Of a stretch of 64,000 nt of DNA, positions 17,926-26,399 are shown piece by piece; positions within the stretch are counted from its first letter, which is position 1; each line of letters begins with the position of its first letter. The position numbers were made by a program, and so were the translations under genes. The notes beneath the pieces were generated by a model. That model saw nothing but the letters and a program-made list of their open reading frames with translations. It did no database searches and had not been told where the DNA came from. Origin of the DNA: JASGJS01 sp047601185. GTDB lineage: Bacteria; Pseudomonadota; Gammaproteobacteria; JAURND01. The DNA lies in NCBI GenBank assembly GCA_047601185.1, contig JASGJS010000001.1, positions 1,488,001 through 1,552,000 on the forward strand, read 5' to 3'.

Positions 17926-19616
17926 TCATCGGGTGGTGGCATTTCAAAAAGGCGAGTGTCAGGCGTTAAAAGAGATGCAGGCGTATAAGCCAATTGTGGT
18001 CCTGGTGTTTGCGGAACAAGTGGCGTTAATGGACCAGTAGATGTAGAGAAAAAACTCAGAGACGTCGAAAAATTTGAGGATGTGGATGAGCTCATAGAAG
18101 TGCTGGTAGAGCTAGAAATGGCAGCGCTTCGCTTAGCATTCATGATCGCTTTAAAAGTATCCGCTTTTTTTATGATAGATGTCATGATCAAATCATCCAA
18201 AGCACTTTGAATTTCTAGCAAATACTGTGGTGTATCAGGGCTATTTTCGGGAAGAATATTGAAATAATTTGAGTTGCGCGCTAAATATTGTTTGGTAATT
18301 CTTGAAAATGAAGCGTCTATGCAGTCTTCATTACTGGGATATATTAAGCTACATTGTTTCGAAACTAAAAAACCTTTAATCTCTCTGGCCTGAATAGGTA
18401 CTAAACAAAAATTTTCCAAGACTATATTTGATTCGCCATCGATTTCTTTGTTGCTTATATTAGGCTTTTCACCAGGCACAACTAGCGTGTTAAGTAAATT
18501 TTTAAAATGTAAAAGGTCTTCTTCAAAAACGAGAGCAGATTGATTTTCAATAATATGAATTTTTTGTTTTAAATCATCTACAATACATACGATATTTAAA
18601 TGGTTATTACCTTTTTGATTCAGACAATTAAGTACGAAGATTCCGCTGGGCAGTAATGGTGTTGTGATCAGCTGAAATTTTGAGTCAGTCGTTGTAACAG
18701 ATTGAGTTGAAGCTGTACTCGAAATAAAAAATAAATTTTTTTTGTAAGAAGTAGAACTCGTTTGTAAAGGTTGAGAAATAGAGAGTGGATCTTCAATAAT
18801 TTGATCTAATTTTATTTGTAACTCGGGGATCTGTGAGCGAAGTTTGTTGCCTCTAGTTTTGGGATGAGTTGCTTGTATTTCTTTTAGTTTGCCCAATAAA
18901 TTAGAACTTTCATGACAAATTTTTTGTAAATCGCATAGCTTGTCTGTTGCAATGGGTTTATCTTGATGTTGGGAGGGGTTTGTAAAATAGATTTTTTCTA
19001 GACATTTTTCTCTTTTTTGTTTTGTTTTAGGATCAACTAGGTATTTCTTTAGTATGTGCGTATTTGTCATTTTTATCCAATGTTCACTCTTTATAAGTTC
19101 AGGATAAGGGGCGTTTTTAAGTTTCTCGTTTTTTTTATTGATATAGATTAGCGAATTCTTAAAATGTTTAAATTCTTTATCAGACTGAATTTGTTTAATA
19201 GGGATATAGATTGGTCCCTCAAATGGACTTCTTTTTTTTGTAAAACAGAGAACATTGAAAAATTTTTTTTGGGTCGTCGAGTGAAGACTCAATATTGATA
19301 CACAAGATAGCGCTGGTATTATATATCCCGTATATTCAATTGTAGAATTGGTTTCTTGTTCCTTGCGTTTACGTTTTCTCTTTTCCTCTTCAGGTGGTGA
19401 GATTGTGAGTGTTGGATCCAGAGTTGTTGGAGCAAGTGTTGAGGCTGTTTCAGGTTTAATGTCAGCGGTATGCGCTAAAGAGGTAAAAGTGGAGGGTGGT
19501 GGCCCTGTATCACTCCCCATAGGAGATAAGGGCACAACTGGAATGCTGGGATCTAGACCGGAAAAAGGATCATCTTCAAAGGATGGCTTTGGTTCTTTCT
19601 CTTTGCTCTCACTCAT
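17901..19616 (-). CDS. Paralogue 1 of a three-gene unknown, effector-like family
   Basis: Unrecognised protein of 571 residues. The ATG at 19616 is preferred over a TTG two codons upstream because all three paralogues then begin M-S/R-E/D. Order of parts: Pro/Ser/Thr-rich N-terminus (1-75), a basic patch KRKRKRK (about 79), module A (about 105-215), a helical segment with the family motif SSNLLGKL, module B (begins IFVLNC, ends SLIYPS) and a Ser-rich C-terminus. Modules A and B look like copies of one ~100-residue unit. Lower GC and many Lys/Asn codons compared with gyrA suggest acquired DNA. A secreted, nucleus-targeted role is inference. Confidence 0.8.
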   Translation of the reverse strand: MSESKEKEPKPSFEDDPFSGLDPSIPVVPLSPMGSDTGPPPSTFTSLAHTADIKPETASTLAPTTLDPTLTISPPEEEKRKRKRKEQETNSTIEYTGYIIPALSCVSILSLHSTTQKKFFNVLCFTKKRSPFEGPIYIPIKQIQSDKEFKHFKNSLIYINKKNEKLKNAPYPELIKSEHWIKMTNTHILKKYLVDPKTKQKREKCLEKIYFTNPSQHQDKPIATDKLCDLQKICHESSNLLGKLKEIQATHPKTRGNKLRSQIPELQIKLDQIIEDPLSISQPLQTSSTSYKKNLFFISSTASTQSVTTTDSKFQLITTPLLPSGIFVLNCLNQKGNNHLNIVCIVDDLKQKIHIIENQSALVFEEDLLHFKNLLNTLVVPGEKPNISNKEIDGESNIVLENFCLVPIQAREIKGFLVSKQCSLIYPSNEDCIDASFSRITKQYLARNSNYFNILPENSPDTPQYLLEIQSALDDLIMTSIIKKADTFKAIMNAKRSAAISSSTSTSMSSSTSSNFSTSLSFFSTSTGPLTPLVPQTPGPQLAYTPASLLTPDTRLFEMPPPDDYKDPFSS

Positions 19617-19993
19617 ACACAACCCAAAATTTTAATGAATTCTCATATTATACCTAAAAAAAATATTAAAACAAAGAAAAGTTGTATCCAGCCAGGGCCT
19701 CATAAGTGAAGCTTGAGCTTAAAACAGGCAGGCTGGCAGATGCCGAGGTTAATGGAATCTCTTCGGGAAGGAAAATTGATTGCCTATTTGGTCCGATTCT
19801 AATTTTTTCTCGCTCATCATATTTTACTCTTGTTTACCCCTCATCCGCCCTATCGGGCACCTTCTCCCACAAAGGGGAGAAGGAAACAGCTCGCCACATT
19901 CTACATAGAGATATAAAGTGCTTCATTGTAATGGTATAGCTCTATACATTACAATCTTGTTGTTAAGTTAATTAATATGTGATTCATTACTTA
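19617..19993. other. Intergenic gap between paralogues 1 and 2
   Basis: This 377-nt gap holds one family-2 REP element and otherwise AT-rich sequence; no gene was found. It separates paralogue 1 from the tightly spaced pair 3-2, so paralogue 1 probably has its own promoter. Confidence 0.5.
19837..19898 (-). repeat. Family-2 REP element (single)
   Basis: Contains the hairpin CCTTCTCCC/GGGGAGAAGG preceded by the small stem GCCC-TATC-GGGC and followed by the conserved tail AAACAGCTCGCCACA. Same family as 24614, 40455, 42169, 57891 and 61765. Confidence 0.85.
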
Positions 19994-21601
19994 TCAACTG
20001 CTTGTCGGTGAAGATGATTCTGTTATGGGTGCTGTACTTTCTATTGAAGGAGCAAGAGACGCAGAGAAAAAGCTGAATGTAGAAGTAGTGGTAGAGTAAC
20101 TACTACTAGAGCTCGCTGGAATACTAAGGGGGTTGCTACTGAAAAGACCCCTAGCCATTCTTTGCTCTCTAATATGTTGAGCCTCTGCCAGGAAAGCATC
20201 TTCAATATAATGGTTCAAAATGCCTTGAATGTCGTCAAAATACAGGGCTGTATCTTCTGGCGAACTTTCAGGTCCAACAGACAAATCACGCACGTTTTTT
20301 TCTAAATAATGTTTGATAGAGGGAAGCGTTGCATATTCGAGACATTTAGCACTAGGATAAATCAAGTTGTATTTTCCAGAAACAATAAATTCTTCACTTT
20401 CAAAAATAGGCTTTACACAAAAATTTCGCAATACAATTGCTGATTGACCATCGATGTCTTGTTCTTCAACCTTAAGTTGCTTGCCTGGCACGAGCAATGT
20501 TTTGAGAAACTTAATAAATTGAGAGATGTCTTCTAAAATGAGAGCGGGTTGAATTTTATAAATCCATGCCATTTCTTTTGATTGATCGCTGAAGCATACG
20601 ATGTTTAGCCAATCATTATGTTCGAGTTTGGGGAGACAGTTTAATATAAACACATGGGGTAATGATTTTGTTGTGATCATTTGAACTTTAGAATCTTCCA
20701 GGACTGTAGAAAGTTTATCATCCTCAGTTGAGGGTTGTAGAATTGCTTGCTCTGCCGCTTTAACAATGGTATCTAGCTTTCTTTCAAGCTTATTCATGTT
20801 GTCAAATAGACAATTAACTTTTCTTGCATGGTGGGATTTTATGATGTGCAGATTGCCTAATAAATTAGAATTGTTATGGGCTATTTCTTGTAATTTTTTT
20901 AATATGACAACATTGTGTGTGGAAATAAAATTGTTTGAAATTGTAAAATAGCATTTATTTTGTTGTTCTATATTTGTTGCTTTTATGTCCCCAGGCATAC
21001 TGGAACACCATAACGCTGGGAATTTAAATCCATATTCTTGTAAGATAGCAAGATCGTCTATTATGATCCAGTATTTTCCCACCACGGGTTGGACTCTTTT
21101 TTCTCCACTCCTGCTATAAAACTTGTCTAATGATTTCAAAAATCCGCCTTTATTGATATCTACTGAGGATGTTTTTTTTATGGCTGTTTGATTGACAGGG
21201 ATATATCCCAATCCGGTTGGCTTATCATTTTCTAAAAAAATGATAAGATTAATGAAGCCATGTTTTTGTAAATAATAGCTTAATATGGCGACGTTTTTTG
21301 CTGATATAAATTCACTGTCGGCTATTGCTTGAAGCGGGCTGGGCGTTTTTAGCTTTTTTCCCTGTCGTTTATGAGAGGGTTGAGGTGGTTTTTTGCGTAC
21401 TTTATTTTTTTCAACATGAGATGATATTGGCGATAAAGTAGGGTCTATAGATCCTTCCTTTCCCTTCTTGTTTATGTCATCATAATAAAACGTAGGGGGA
21501 GGTGAGAACAGTTCTGGCGATTCTATTGGTAAATTTTCCTGTTCTTTATTTAAAGAAAATGGGTTAAAGGGTCCGTATGTCTCTGACTTTTCCTCACGCA
21601 T
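19994..21601 (-). CDS. Paralogue 2 of the unknown, effector-like family
   Basis: Unrecognised protein of 535 residues, the most regular member. The ATG at 21601 (MREEK) aligns with the starts of the other paralogues; a GTG three codons upstream is possible. Parts: Pro-rich N-terminus, basic patch KRQGKKLK (about 78), module A (about 104-203, from VAILSYYL to KCYFTISN), helical linker with NNSNLLGNL (about 235), module B (about 307-407, from VFILNC to KYNLIYPS) and a C-terminus of Ser/Thr repeats. Both modules follow the pattern [V/F]-hydrophobic-LNC/LSY, N-hydrophobic-CF, Y-I-x-x-Q, F-hydrophobic-K-x-L. Starts 33 nt after paralogue 3, hence co-transcribed. Confidence 0.8.
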   Translation of the reverse strand: MREEKSETYGPFNPFSLNKEQENLPIESPELFSPPPTFYYDDINKKGKEGSIDPTLSPISSHVEKNKVRKKPPQPSHKRQGKKLKTPSPLQAIADSEFISAKNVAILSYYLQKHGFINLIIFLENDKPTGLGYIPVNQTAIKKTSSVDINKGGFLKSLDKFYSRSGEKRVQPVVGKYWIIIDDLAILQEYGFKFPALWCSSMPGDIKATNIEQQNKCYFTISNNFISTHNVVILKKLQEIAHNNSNLLGNLHIIKSHHARKVNCLFDNMNKLERKLDTIVKAAEQAILQPSTEDDKLSTVLEDSKVQMITTKSLPHVFILNCLPKLEHNDWLNIVCFSDQSKEMAWIYKIQPALILEDISQFIKFLKTLLVPGKQLKVEEQDIDGQSAIVLRNFCVKPIFESEEFIVSGKYNLIYPSAKCLEYATLPSIKHYLEKNVRDLSVGPESSPEDTALYFDDIQGILNHYIEDAFLAEAQHIREQRMARGLFSSNPLSIPASSSSSYSTTTSTFSFFSASLAPSIESTAPITESSSPTSS

Positions 21602-21634
21602 GATAATCACTCACAATGTAAAAGTTTAATCAAT

Positions 21635-23257
21635 TCAAAGCTTCTCGTAAATAAAATCTTTTTCTGGATTGCCGCGTCGCGCGAAATCCATAACGAGGGT
21701 TAGATCAAGATGAGTTAAAAAAATAGCTTTTCTGTTTTTTATATTTTCCTCATAAATGGGAGGATTTCTTTTTTGATCGCTAAGTGAGTTTAATGATTTT
21801 ATAAAGCTAGAGGAGTTTTCGAGTGAAAATAAGTTTTTTTGGTCTTTGAATAGATATATTGCGTTTTTTTGCTTATCTTTAAAGCATAATGCATTTAAAA
21901 AAATATTTTTCCCTTTGTTAATGTTACAGTTCAATATAAATATATCAGGTAAAGCATTTATTGAAATGTGATTGTCCTCAGGAGTTTTTGAATCTGATAA
22001 ACTAGTAGTTGACTCCATGGATATTGAAATAGATGGCGCAGAGGTGGCTCCTGTGCTTAAAAGTGGCGGTTGGGGTATTGGTGTGATGCCACGACTTCTC
22101 TCAGAAACTTTTGAGTCGTGTGAAAGGACAGCGGGTATGGTAAGAGTTGAATCAGAAAGGGTAGCTATTGGAACAGGTGGAACAATTGAGGTCACTGCGG
22201 CTATCAGTGGCGGTTGAGATATTGGTATAGTGTCGCTGCTACGAGAAGCAATCGAATGCCCAGTAGTTTGAAAGTTATCTTGAGATATTAGTGTTCCGAA
22301 GTCTGGCATAGGTATACTACTCAGGTCTTCGATAACTGAATTTGTTGAAAGAGATAAAGCTTCTATTGCTTCTGCAATAAGACTATCTAACTTGTTTCGA
22401 ATATGCTTAACATGCAAACGTAAATCGTAACATCTGGTGCTGAAGGTTCTTTTGGTATTTAATTTTTTCAGATCACCTAATAAATTAGAATTTTCTAGGC
22501 ACATTTGTTGTAGTTTTTGCAGTATAACAGATGCATGGGGTAACGATTTATTAAAAGAGGTCGGGTAGGTAAAATAACATTTGCTCTTATTGGTATTTAA
22601 TGCTCTTATGTCTGTTTGGGTTAGGCTAGACCCTTCTGCTAGCTCAATGAAACGGCCTTCTAGCATGGTAGAGAGTTTAGGCAGTATCATCCAATGACTC
22701 TTGGTGCCTCCTATTTTTACTTTTTCTTTATTTTCTGCTCTATGTAAAGTGGCTAATGATGATAAAAAACCACCTCGCGTTTGAGCAGTTTCATAGATGA
22801 TTGCTTGATTTTTAGGAATATAACCGGGCCCATCTAAACCCTCAGGCCCTAGAAAACAGAATAAATTGATGAAAAAACATTCTGAACTTTGATCCATAAA
22901 GTAACTTAATATGGTTACAGTTTCTAGCTTTAGAGTGATTCCATCACTTGTTTCTCGGCATAAATTTGGAATATGAGTATTCTTTTTCGTAATAGATTGT
23001 TTGTGTTTGCGAGGGTTTGCTTTGCGTTTTCTACTTGTTGTGAGCTCTGTATTTATCTGGGGTAGTGGCTGTAAAGGTGGTAGTGGTTGCGAATGAGAAT
23101 CCAAAGCGGGGTCTTCAAAATCGAAAGGTACTGGGGGTGGTGGAGTGAAGACTGATTCTGAATGAGAGGATAGGGTTTCTATGGTGGGTATTATCGATAA
23201 ATCTAAGTCCCCGAGGAAATCATCTGAAGATTGGGCATGTGTTTTCTCATCGCTCAT
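21635..23257 (-). CDS. Paralogue 3 of the unknown, effector-like family, C-terminally truncated
   Basis: Unrecognised protein of 540 residues. It has the Pro-rich N-terminus, the basic patch RKRKANPRKHK (76-86), module A with GYIPKNQ, the ENSNLLGDL motif (about 250), then a long Ser/Thr/Pro-rich insert with two imperfect copies of an IPxPQPPL-containing unit, and module B beginning IFILNC. Module B stops early: after LDLTLVMDF the last residues ARRGNPEKD are encoded by a stretch resembling a widespread proteobacterial palindromic repeat (GACGCGGCAATCCAGA), so the normal tail seen in paralogues 1 and 2 is missing. First gene of the pair with paralogue 2. Confidence 0.78.
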   Translation of the reverse strand: MSDEKTHAQSSDDFLGDLDLSIIPTIETLSSHSESVFTPPPPVPFDFEDPALDSHSQPLPPLQPLPQINTELTTSRKRKANPRKHKQSITKKNTHIPNLCRETSDGITLKLETVTILSYFMDQSSECFFINLFCFLGPEGLDGPGYIPKNQAIIYETAQTRGGFLSSLATLHRAENKEKVKIGGTKSHWMILPKLSTMLEGRFIELAEGSSLTQTDIRALNTNKSKCYFTYPTSFNKSLPHASVILQKLQQMCLENSNLLGDLKKLNTKRTFSTRCYDLRLHVKHIRNKLDSLIAEAIEALSLSTNSVIEDLSSIPMPDFGTLISQDNFQTTGHSIASRSSDTIPISQPPLIAAVTSIVPPVPIATLSDSTLTIPAVLSHDSKVSERSRGITPIPQPPLLSTGATSAPSISISMESTTSLSDSKTPEDNHISINALPDIFILNCNINKGKNIFLNALCFKDKQKNAIYLFKDQKNLFSLENSSSFIKSLNSLSDQKRNPPIYEENIKNRKAIFLTHLDLTLVMDFARRGNPEKDFIYEKL

Positions 23258-23373
23258 AATCTAGGCTCGTTCACTGATTGATAGGCTTTTTGTTAAGTCG
23301 CGTCGGCAGGTCACTCGAGAGCATAGGCAGAGCAAGCGTGGGCGTCTTGAATGACGCGCCACAAAAAGATTAC

Positions 23374-23640
23374 TTACACATTCTCCGGCAATGTCACATT
23401 CATTTCCAACACTGAACGGTTTTCATCGCGTTGTAGCTCCACATTAACCTGAGTCTTCTCAATGTTTAAATAATCCGCAATGACATCAATTAATTTTTGT
23501 TGTAAATCTTGTAGATCTACAACACCTGATTTTCGCTGCATGCGTTCATGCGCAACGATAATCTGCAATCTTTCCTTAGCAATTTGAGCTGTATTAGGTC
23601 GATTGATTTTGTATTTAAAGTAATCAATCAGTTGCTTCAT
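23374..23640 (-). CDS. minE: Cell division topological specificity factor MinE
   Basis: Drives pole-to-pole oscillation of MinD by stimulating its ATPase. It has 88 residues. The N-terminal amphipathic membrane-binding region (MKQLIDYFKYKI) is followed by the anti-MinCD segment AKERLQIIVAHER and the dimerising topological domain. ATGA overlap with minD couples their translation. Confidence 0.96.
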   Translation of the reverse strand: MKQLIDYFKYKINRPNTAQIAKERLQIIVAHERMQRKSGVVDLQDLQQKLIDVIADYLNIEKTQVNVELQRDENRSVLEMNVTLPENV

Positions 23641-24473
23641 GCAGGGGTTACCTCCTTGGTTGATTTAACACCAAACAGCTTCTGAAGAAAACTTTTCTTC
23701 TCAAGGGTTAAAAAGCGATGCGGGATGATTTCACCTAAAAATCGACCGACGGAGTCAGAATAGGCTTTGCCAGCATCACTATTTTGATCCAAAATGACCG
23801 GCACGCCAGAATTAGAAGCACGCAGAACGGCTTGAGATTCTGGAATAACGCCCAACAAAGGCACGGATAAAATTTCTTGTACGGTGTCGACACTGATCAT
23901 GTCGCCATTTTCGACCCGGTGGGGAGAATAGCGGGTGATGAGCAAATGTTCGGAGGGCGGGGTGAGTCCTTCTTCCACGCGTTTAGTTTTACTGGATAAT
24001 AAACCGAGAATGCGATCGGAATCGCGCACTGAGGAAACTTCAGGATTGGTCACAATGACTGCGCTGTCGGCATAATACATCGCCATATGGGCGCCACGCT
24101 CAATACCTGCCGGTGAATCGCAGACAATATAATCAAAATCTTGTTTGAGCTCATCTAAAATTTGTTTGACGCCTTCGGGACTTAACGCATCTTTATCACG
24201 GGTTTGGGAGGCAGGTAAAATATATAAATTTTCAATGCGCTTGTCGCGGATCAGGGCTTGATTGACTTTGGCTTCGCCATTGATGACATTGACAAAATCA
24301 TAAACGACGCGGCGCTCGCATCCCATGATCAGGTCTAAGTTGCGTAAGCCGACGTCAAAATCGATGATGACGGTTTTAAAACCGCGTAGGGCTAGGCCTG
24401 TACCAAATGCAGCACTGGTGGTGGTTTTGCCAACGCCGCCTTTTCCTGATGTGACTACGATGATCTTAGCCAA
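23637..24473 (-). CDS. minD: Septum-site determining ATPase MinD
   Basis: Membrane-associated ATPase that recruits MinC. The true start is taken as TTG at 24473 (protein AKIIVVTSGKGGVGKTT...), with AAAGGA 7 nt upstream; an upstream ATG would add 32 residues foreign to the family. The 278 residues include the deviant Walker A GKGGVGKTT, VGLRNLD switch I, DSPAGIE switch II and a C-terminal amphipathic helix (KSFLQKLFG) for membrane binding. It overlaps minE. minC, normally directly upstream, is 1.9 kb away behind an IS element. Confidence 0.96.
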   Translation of the reverse strand: MAKIIVVTSGKGGVGKTTTSAAFGTGLALRGFKTVIIDFDVGLRNLDLIMGCERRVVYDFVNVINGEAKVNQALIRDKRIENLYILPASQTRDKDALSPEGVKQILDELKQDFDYIVCDSPAGIERGAHMAMYYADSAVIVTNPEVSSVRDSDRILGLLSSKTKRVEEGLTPPSEHLLITRYSPHRVENGDMISVDTVQEILSVPLLGVIPESQAVLRASNSGVPVILDQNSDAGKAYSDSVGRFLGEIIPHRFLTLEKKSFLQKLFGVKSTKEVTPA

Positions 24474-24525
24474 TGTTTTATCCTTTAAGTGGGTTAAGAA
24501 TAACAATTTGAGTGGGAATTTGTTA

Positions 24526-24555
24526 AGTATATCTCTACTTTTAGCCCTTAAGCAA
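24526..24555 (-). promoter_or_regulatory. Possible minDE promoter
   Basis: Minus strand TTGCTT (24550-24555) and TATACT (24526-24531) with an 18-nt spacer, about 50 nt before the TTG start. An own promoter would be needed because the IS separates minDE from minC. Confidence 0.4.
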
Positions 24556-24613
24556 TAGTTTACTTTCAATGGCTATAAGCTAGTAGGAAACACTGAAAAT
24601 TTTTGGTGTGGTT

Positions 24614-24658
24614 CCTTCTCCCCTTGTGGGAGAAGGTGCCGATAGGCGGATGAGGGGG
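24614..24658 (+). repeat. Family-2 REP element, left member of a pair
   Basis: Hairpin CCTTCTCCC-CTTGT-GGGAGAAGG followed by GCC-GATA-GGC and GATGAGGGGG. With the inverted copy starting at 24693 it forms a REPIN-like pair; that second copy is interrupted by the IS element. Confidence 0.85.
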
Positions 24659-24859
24659 ACCATACAATCTTTTAATTTAAAAAGCCTTTTTACCCCTCAT
24701 CCGCCCTATTCGGGCACCTTCTGCTATGTGAGTTGTCAAGTGGTGCAGACGACAGCTCCCGGCAGATATGGTTATCAAATCTGATGTTATTCCAGTTAAT
24801 AATGTGCATTCTGTTTTTTGCCTAGATGATTGTAACTTAAAGAGCCTTATTGGCCCAAT

Positions 24860-24973
24860 CTGCTATCCGTGGTCAATTCCGTAAAATCGCCACAAGTTGT
24901 TCATTCGAACTGAATAAAGCCTACGCCCCAAACTCCCACACGCGGTCACGTTAATCATGCGCCACAAGAAGGT
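24860..24973 (-). ncRNA. Predicted bridge RNA / seekRNA with readable guides
   Basis: Read on the minus strand, the first loop holds ACCTTCT (24973-24967), identical to the left half of the insertion site, and 26 nt later TGTGGGAG (24940-24933), the reverse complement of its right half. A second loop holds CAACT (24899-24895), matching the element's right end plus core CT, and 28 nt later ATAGCAG (24866-24860), the reverse complement of its left end plus core. All guides end in the core. In both loops the left guide is followed by TGTGGCG and the right guide is preceded by a CC(A/G)CG(G) segment that can pair with it. Order (target loop, then donor loop) and polarity match IS621. The outer RNA ends are not determined. 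Confidence 0.75.
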
Positions 24974-25107
24974 CTGACGAGGTCATAGGAAGTCGTTACA
25001 TCACATCTTGCAAAAAAACAAAATCCTCTCATTAAAAACCGCTTATTAAAACCTTAATGTAATTGCTCTGTGGTTGGACAAATCCACAAGACAATTAATC
25101 CTCTCAT

Positions 25108-26181
25108 TTATAGCACTGCAATCTCTCCTGTTTCTAGACAAATTTCTTCCATTTTGCGCAGTTGGTATAATTGACCATCTTTAAAACAGCTGCGGATTTG
25201 CCCAATTAGCCGTCTGGCTACCCCAACAATCGCTCGCTTTTTCCCAGATTTAAAACTTATTCTCTCATAAATCGCTCTTAAAGATTCATCTAGAGAAATC
25301 GCGCGCCATGCCGCTTGTACTAACGTTTTCCTCAGTATTGACCTACCTTGGCGGCTGATGTGCCCTTGCCTTACATTGTCCCCTGAGGAATATTCACTCG
25401 GGGTTAACCCTGTAAAACTAAATAACTTTTTCTCATTTGAAAATTGCTCCATGTTCCCTAGCTCATTAGCCAATGCCCGTGCATGCACTGGGCCAATACC
25501 TGGCACACTTCGATACACAATTTCTAACTCCTTATCTGCTTGCGCTTGCTCGGACAACATCCCATCTATCTCCTTTAATCTATCTGACAATCCAAGCCAT
25601 TCTTTTTTATACATTTCTATACAACGTTTTATTGAGGGATCACAGGCATACTCACAGACTTTCTCTAACCACTTCTTACTCACAACCTTGACTTCCTCGG
25701 CCGCAATTAAGCCCATTCGATACAATAAACTTTTAATCCGAGTACCCGTCCTTCTCTTATCTTTTGCTATCTTTTCTCGTAAACGGCTCATTTCTCGATA
25801 TCCTTCTCGTTCAACCGTAGGTACGTGTATTCCTTTTAAACGCCCTGTCGACAATTGCAATGCCAACTTTAATGAATCCCTTTTATCCGTTTTTACCCTA
25901 TCTCGCGATGAAATCTCCACGCTAGCTGCATGAACTACCACATTCTCTATTCCTTCATTTAATAAGTATCGATGCAATGCAAATCCTGAAAATCCTGCTT
26001 CATATACCGTTTTTATCTTCCCATTAACAAAATATTTACGTAAATAAGCTACTAATCCTCCAGGCTCCGCTTTCAGGCTATCTCTCTTTGCCACTTCACC
26101 TTCACATATGCATGTCACTGCATAGGTCCTTTTATGAACATCCACTCCCACAAACACAGTTTTTCCAGTATAATCTCTCAT
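25108..26181 (-). CDS. IS110/IS1111-family transposase (bridge-RNA-guided recombinase)
   Basis: DEDD-type serine recombinase of 357 residues. The N-terminal RuvC-like domain shows FVGVDVHKRTY (Asp14), YEAGFSGF (Glu62) and VKTDKRDSLKLA (acidic pair about 98-101). A coiled central section follows, then the C-terminal Tnp20 domain with SVPGIGPVHARAL, FTGLTPSEYSSG and GHISRQGRSILR, whose Ser residues include the predicted nucleophile. The length is typical and there is no frameshift. It is transcribed in the same direction as minC and minDE. Confidence 0.95.
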   Translation of the reverse strand: MRDYTGKTVFVGVDVHKRTYAVTCICEGEVAKRDSLKAEPGGLVAYLRKYFVNGKIKTVYEAGFSGFALHRYLLNEGIENVVVHAASVEISSRDRVKTDKRDSLKLALQLSTGRLKGIHVPTVEREGYREMSRLREKIAKDKRRTGTRIKSLLYRMGLIAAEEVKVVSKKWLEKVCEYACDPSIKRCIEMYKKEWLGLSDRLKEIDGMLSEQAQADKELEIVYRSVPGIGPVHARALANELGNMEQFSNEKKLFSFTGLTPSEYSSGDNVRQGHISRQGRSILRKTLVQAAWRAISLDESLRAIYERISFKSGKKRAIVGVARRLIGQIRSCFKDGQLYQLRKMEEICLETGEIAVL

Positions 26182-26399
26182 GGTACATGCCTCCTTCTAC
26201 CGGCTAGGGTAAATAGTTAAAATTATATTTTAACCGGAGGCTATGTACCCTTCCAGCTTTCTAACTCATCATAGCAACTCCCACAAGGGGAGAAGGAAAC
26301 AGCTCACCACTTTAAAATTTTGTAGAGTTTAACACCCTGTAACACCAACAGCTCTAAAATTTGTAGAATCTAGTTCTGATAGAATTAATTGTCAAGAAT

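Larger units (their letters stand above)
24721..26279 (-). mobile_element. IS110-family (IS1111-group) insertion sequence
   Basis: The element occupies about 1.55 kb between the two halves of a REP hairpin, with a CT dinucleotide at both junctions. Sub-terminal inverted repeats are GCTATGTGAGTT (24723-24734) and AACTCATCATAGC (26263-26275), identical except for one extra base. It carries one transposase gene and a long noncoding segment (24735-25107) downstream of it, the arrangement of the IS1111 group; IS110-group members have it upstream. The element looks intact. Confidence 0.92.
24693..26311 (-). repeat. Family-2 REP element interrupted by the IS110/IS1111 insertion
   Basis: The left part (24693-24722) ends ...GGCACCTTCT and the right part (26278-26311) resumes CTCCCACAAGGGG and continues to AAACAGCTCACCAC. 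Uninterrupted copies, for example at 58050-58113, read CACCTTCTCCCACAAGG. The element therefore entered at the central CT, which is now present at both junctions. Confidence 0.92.
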
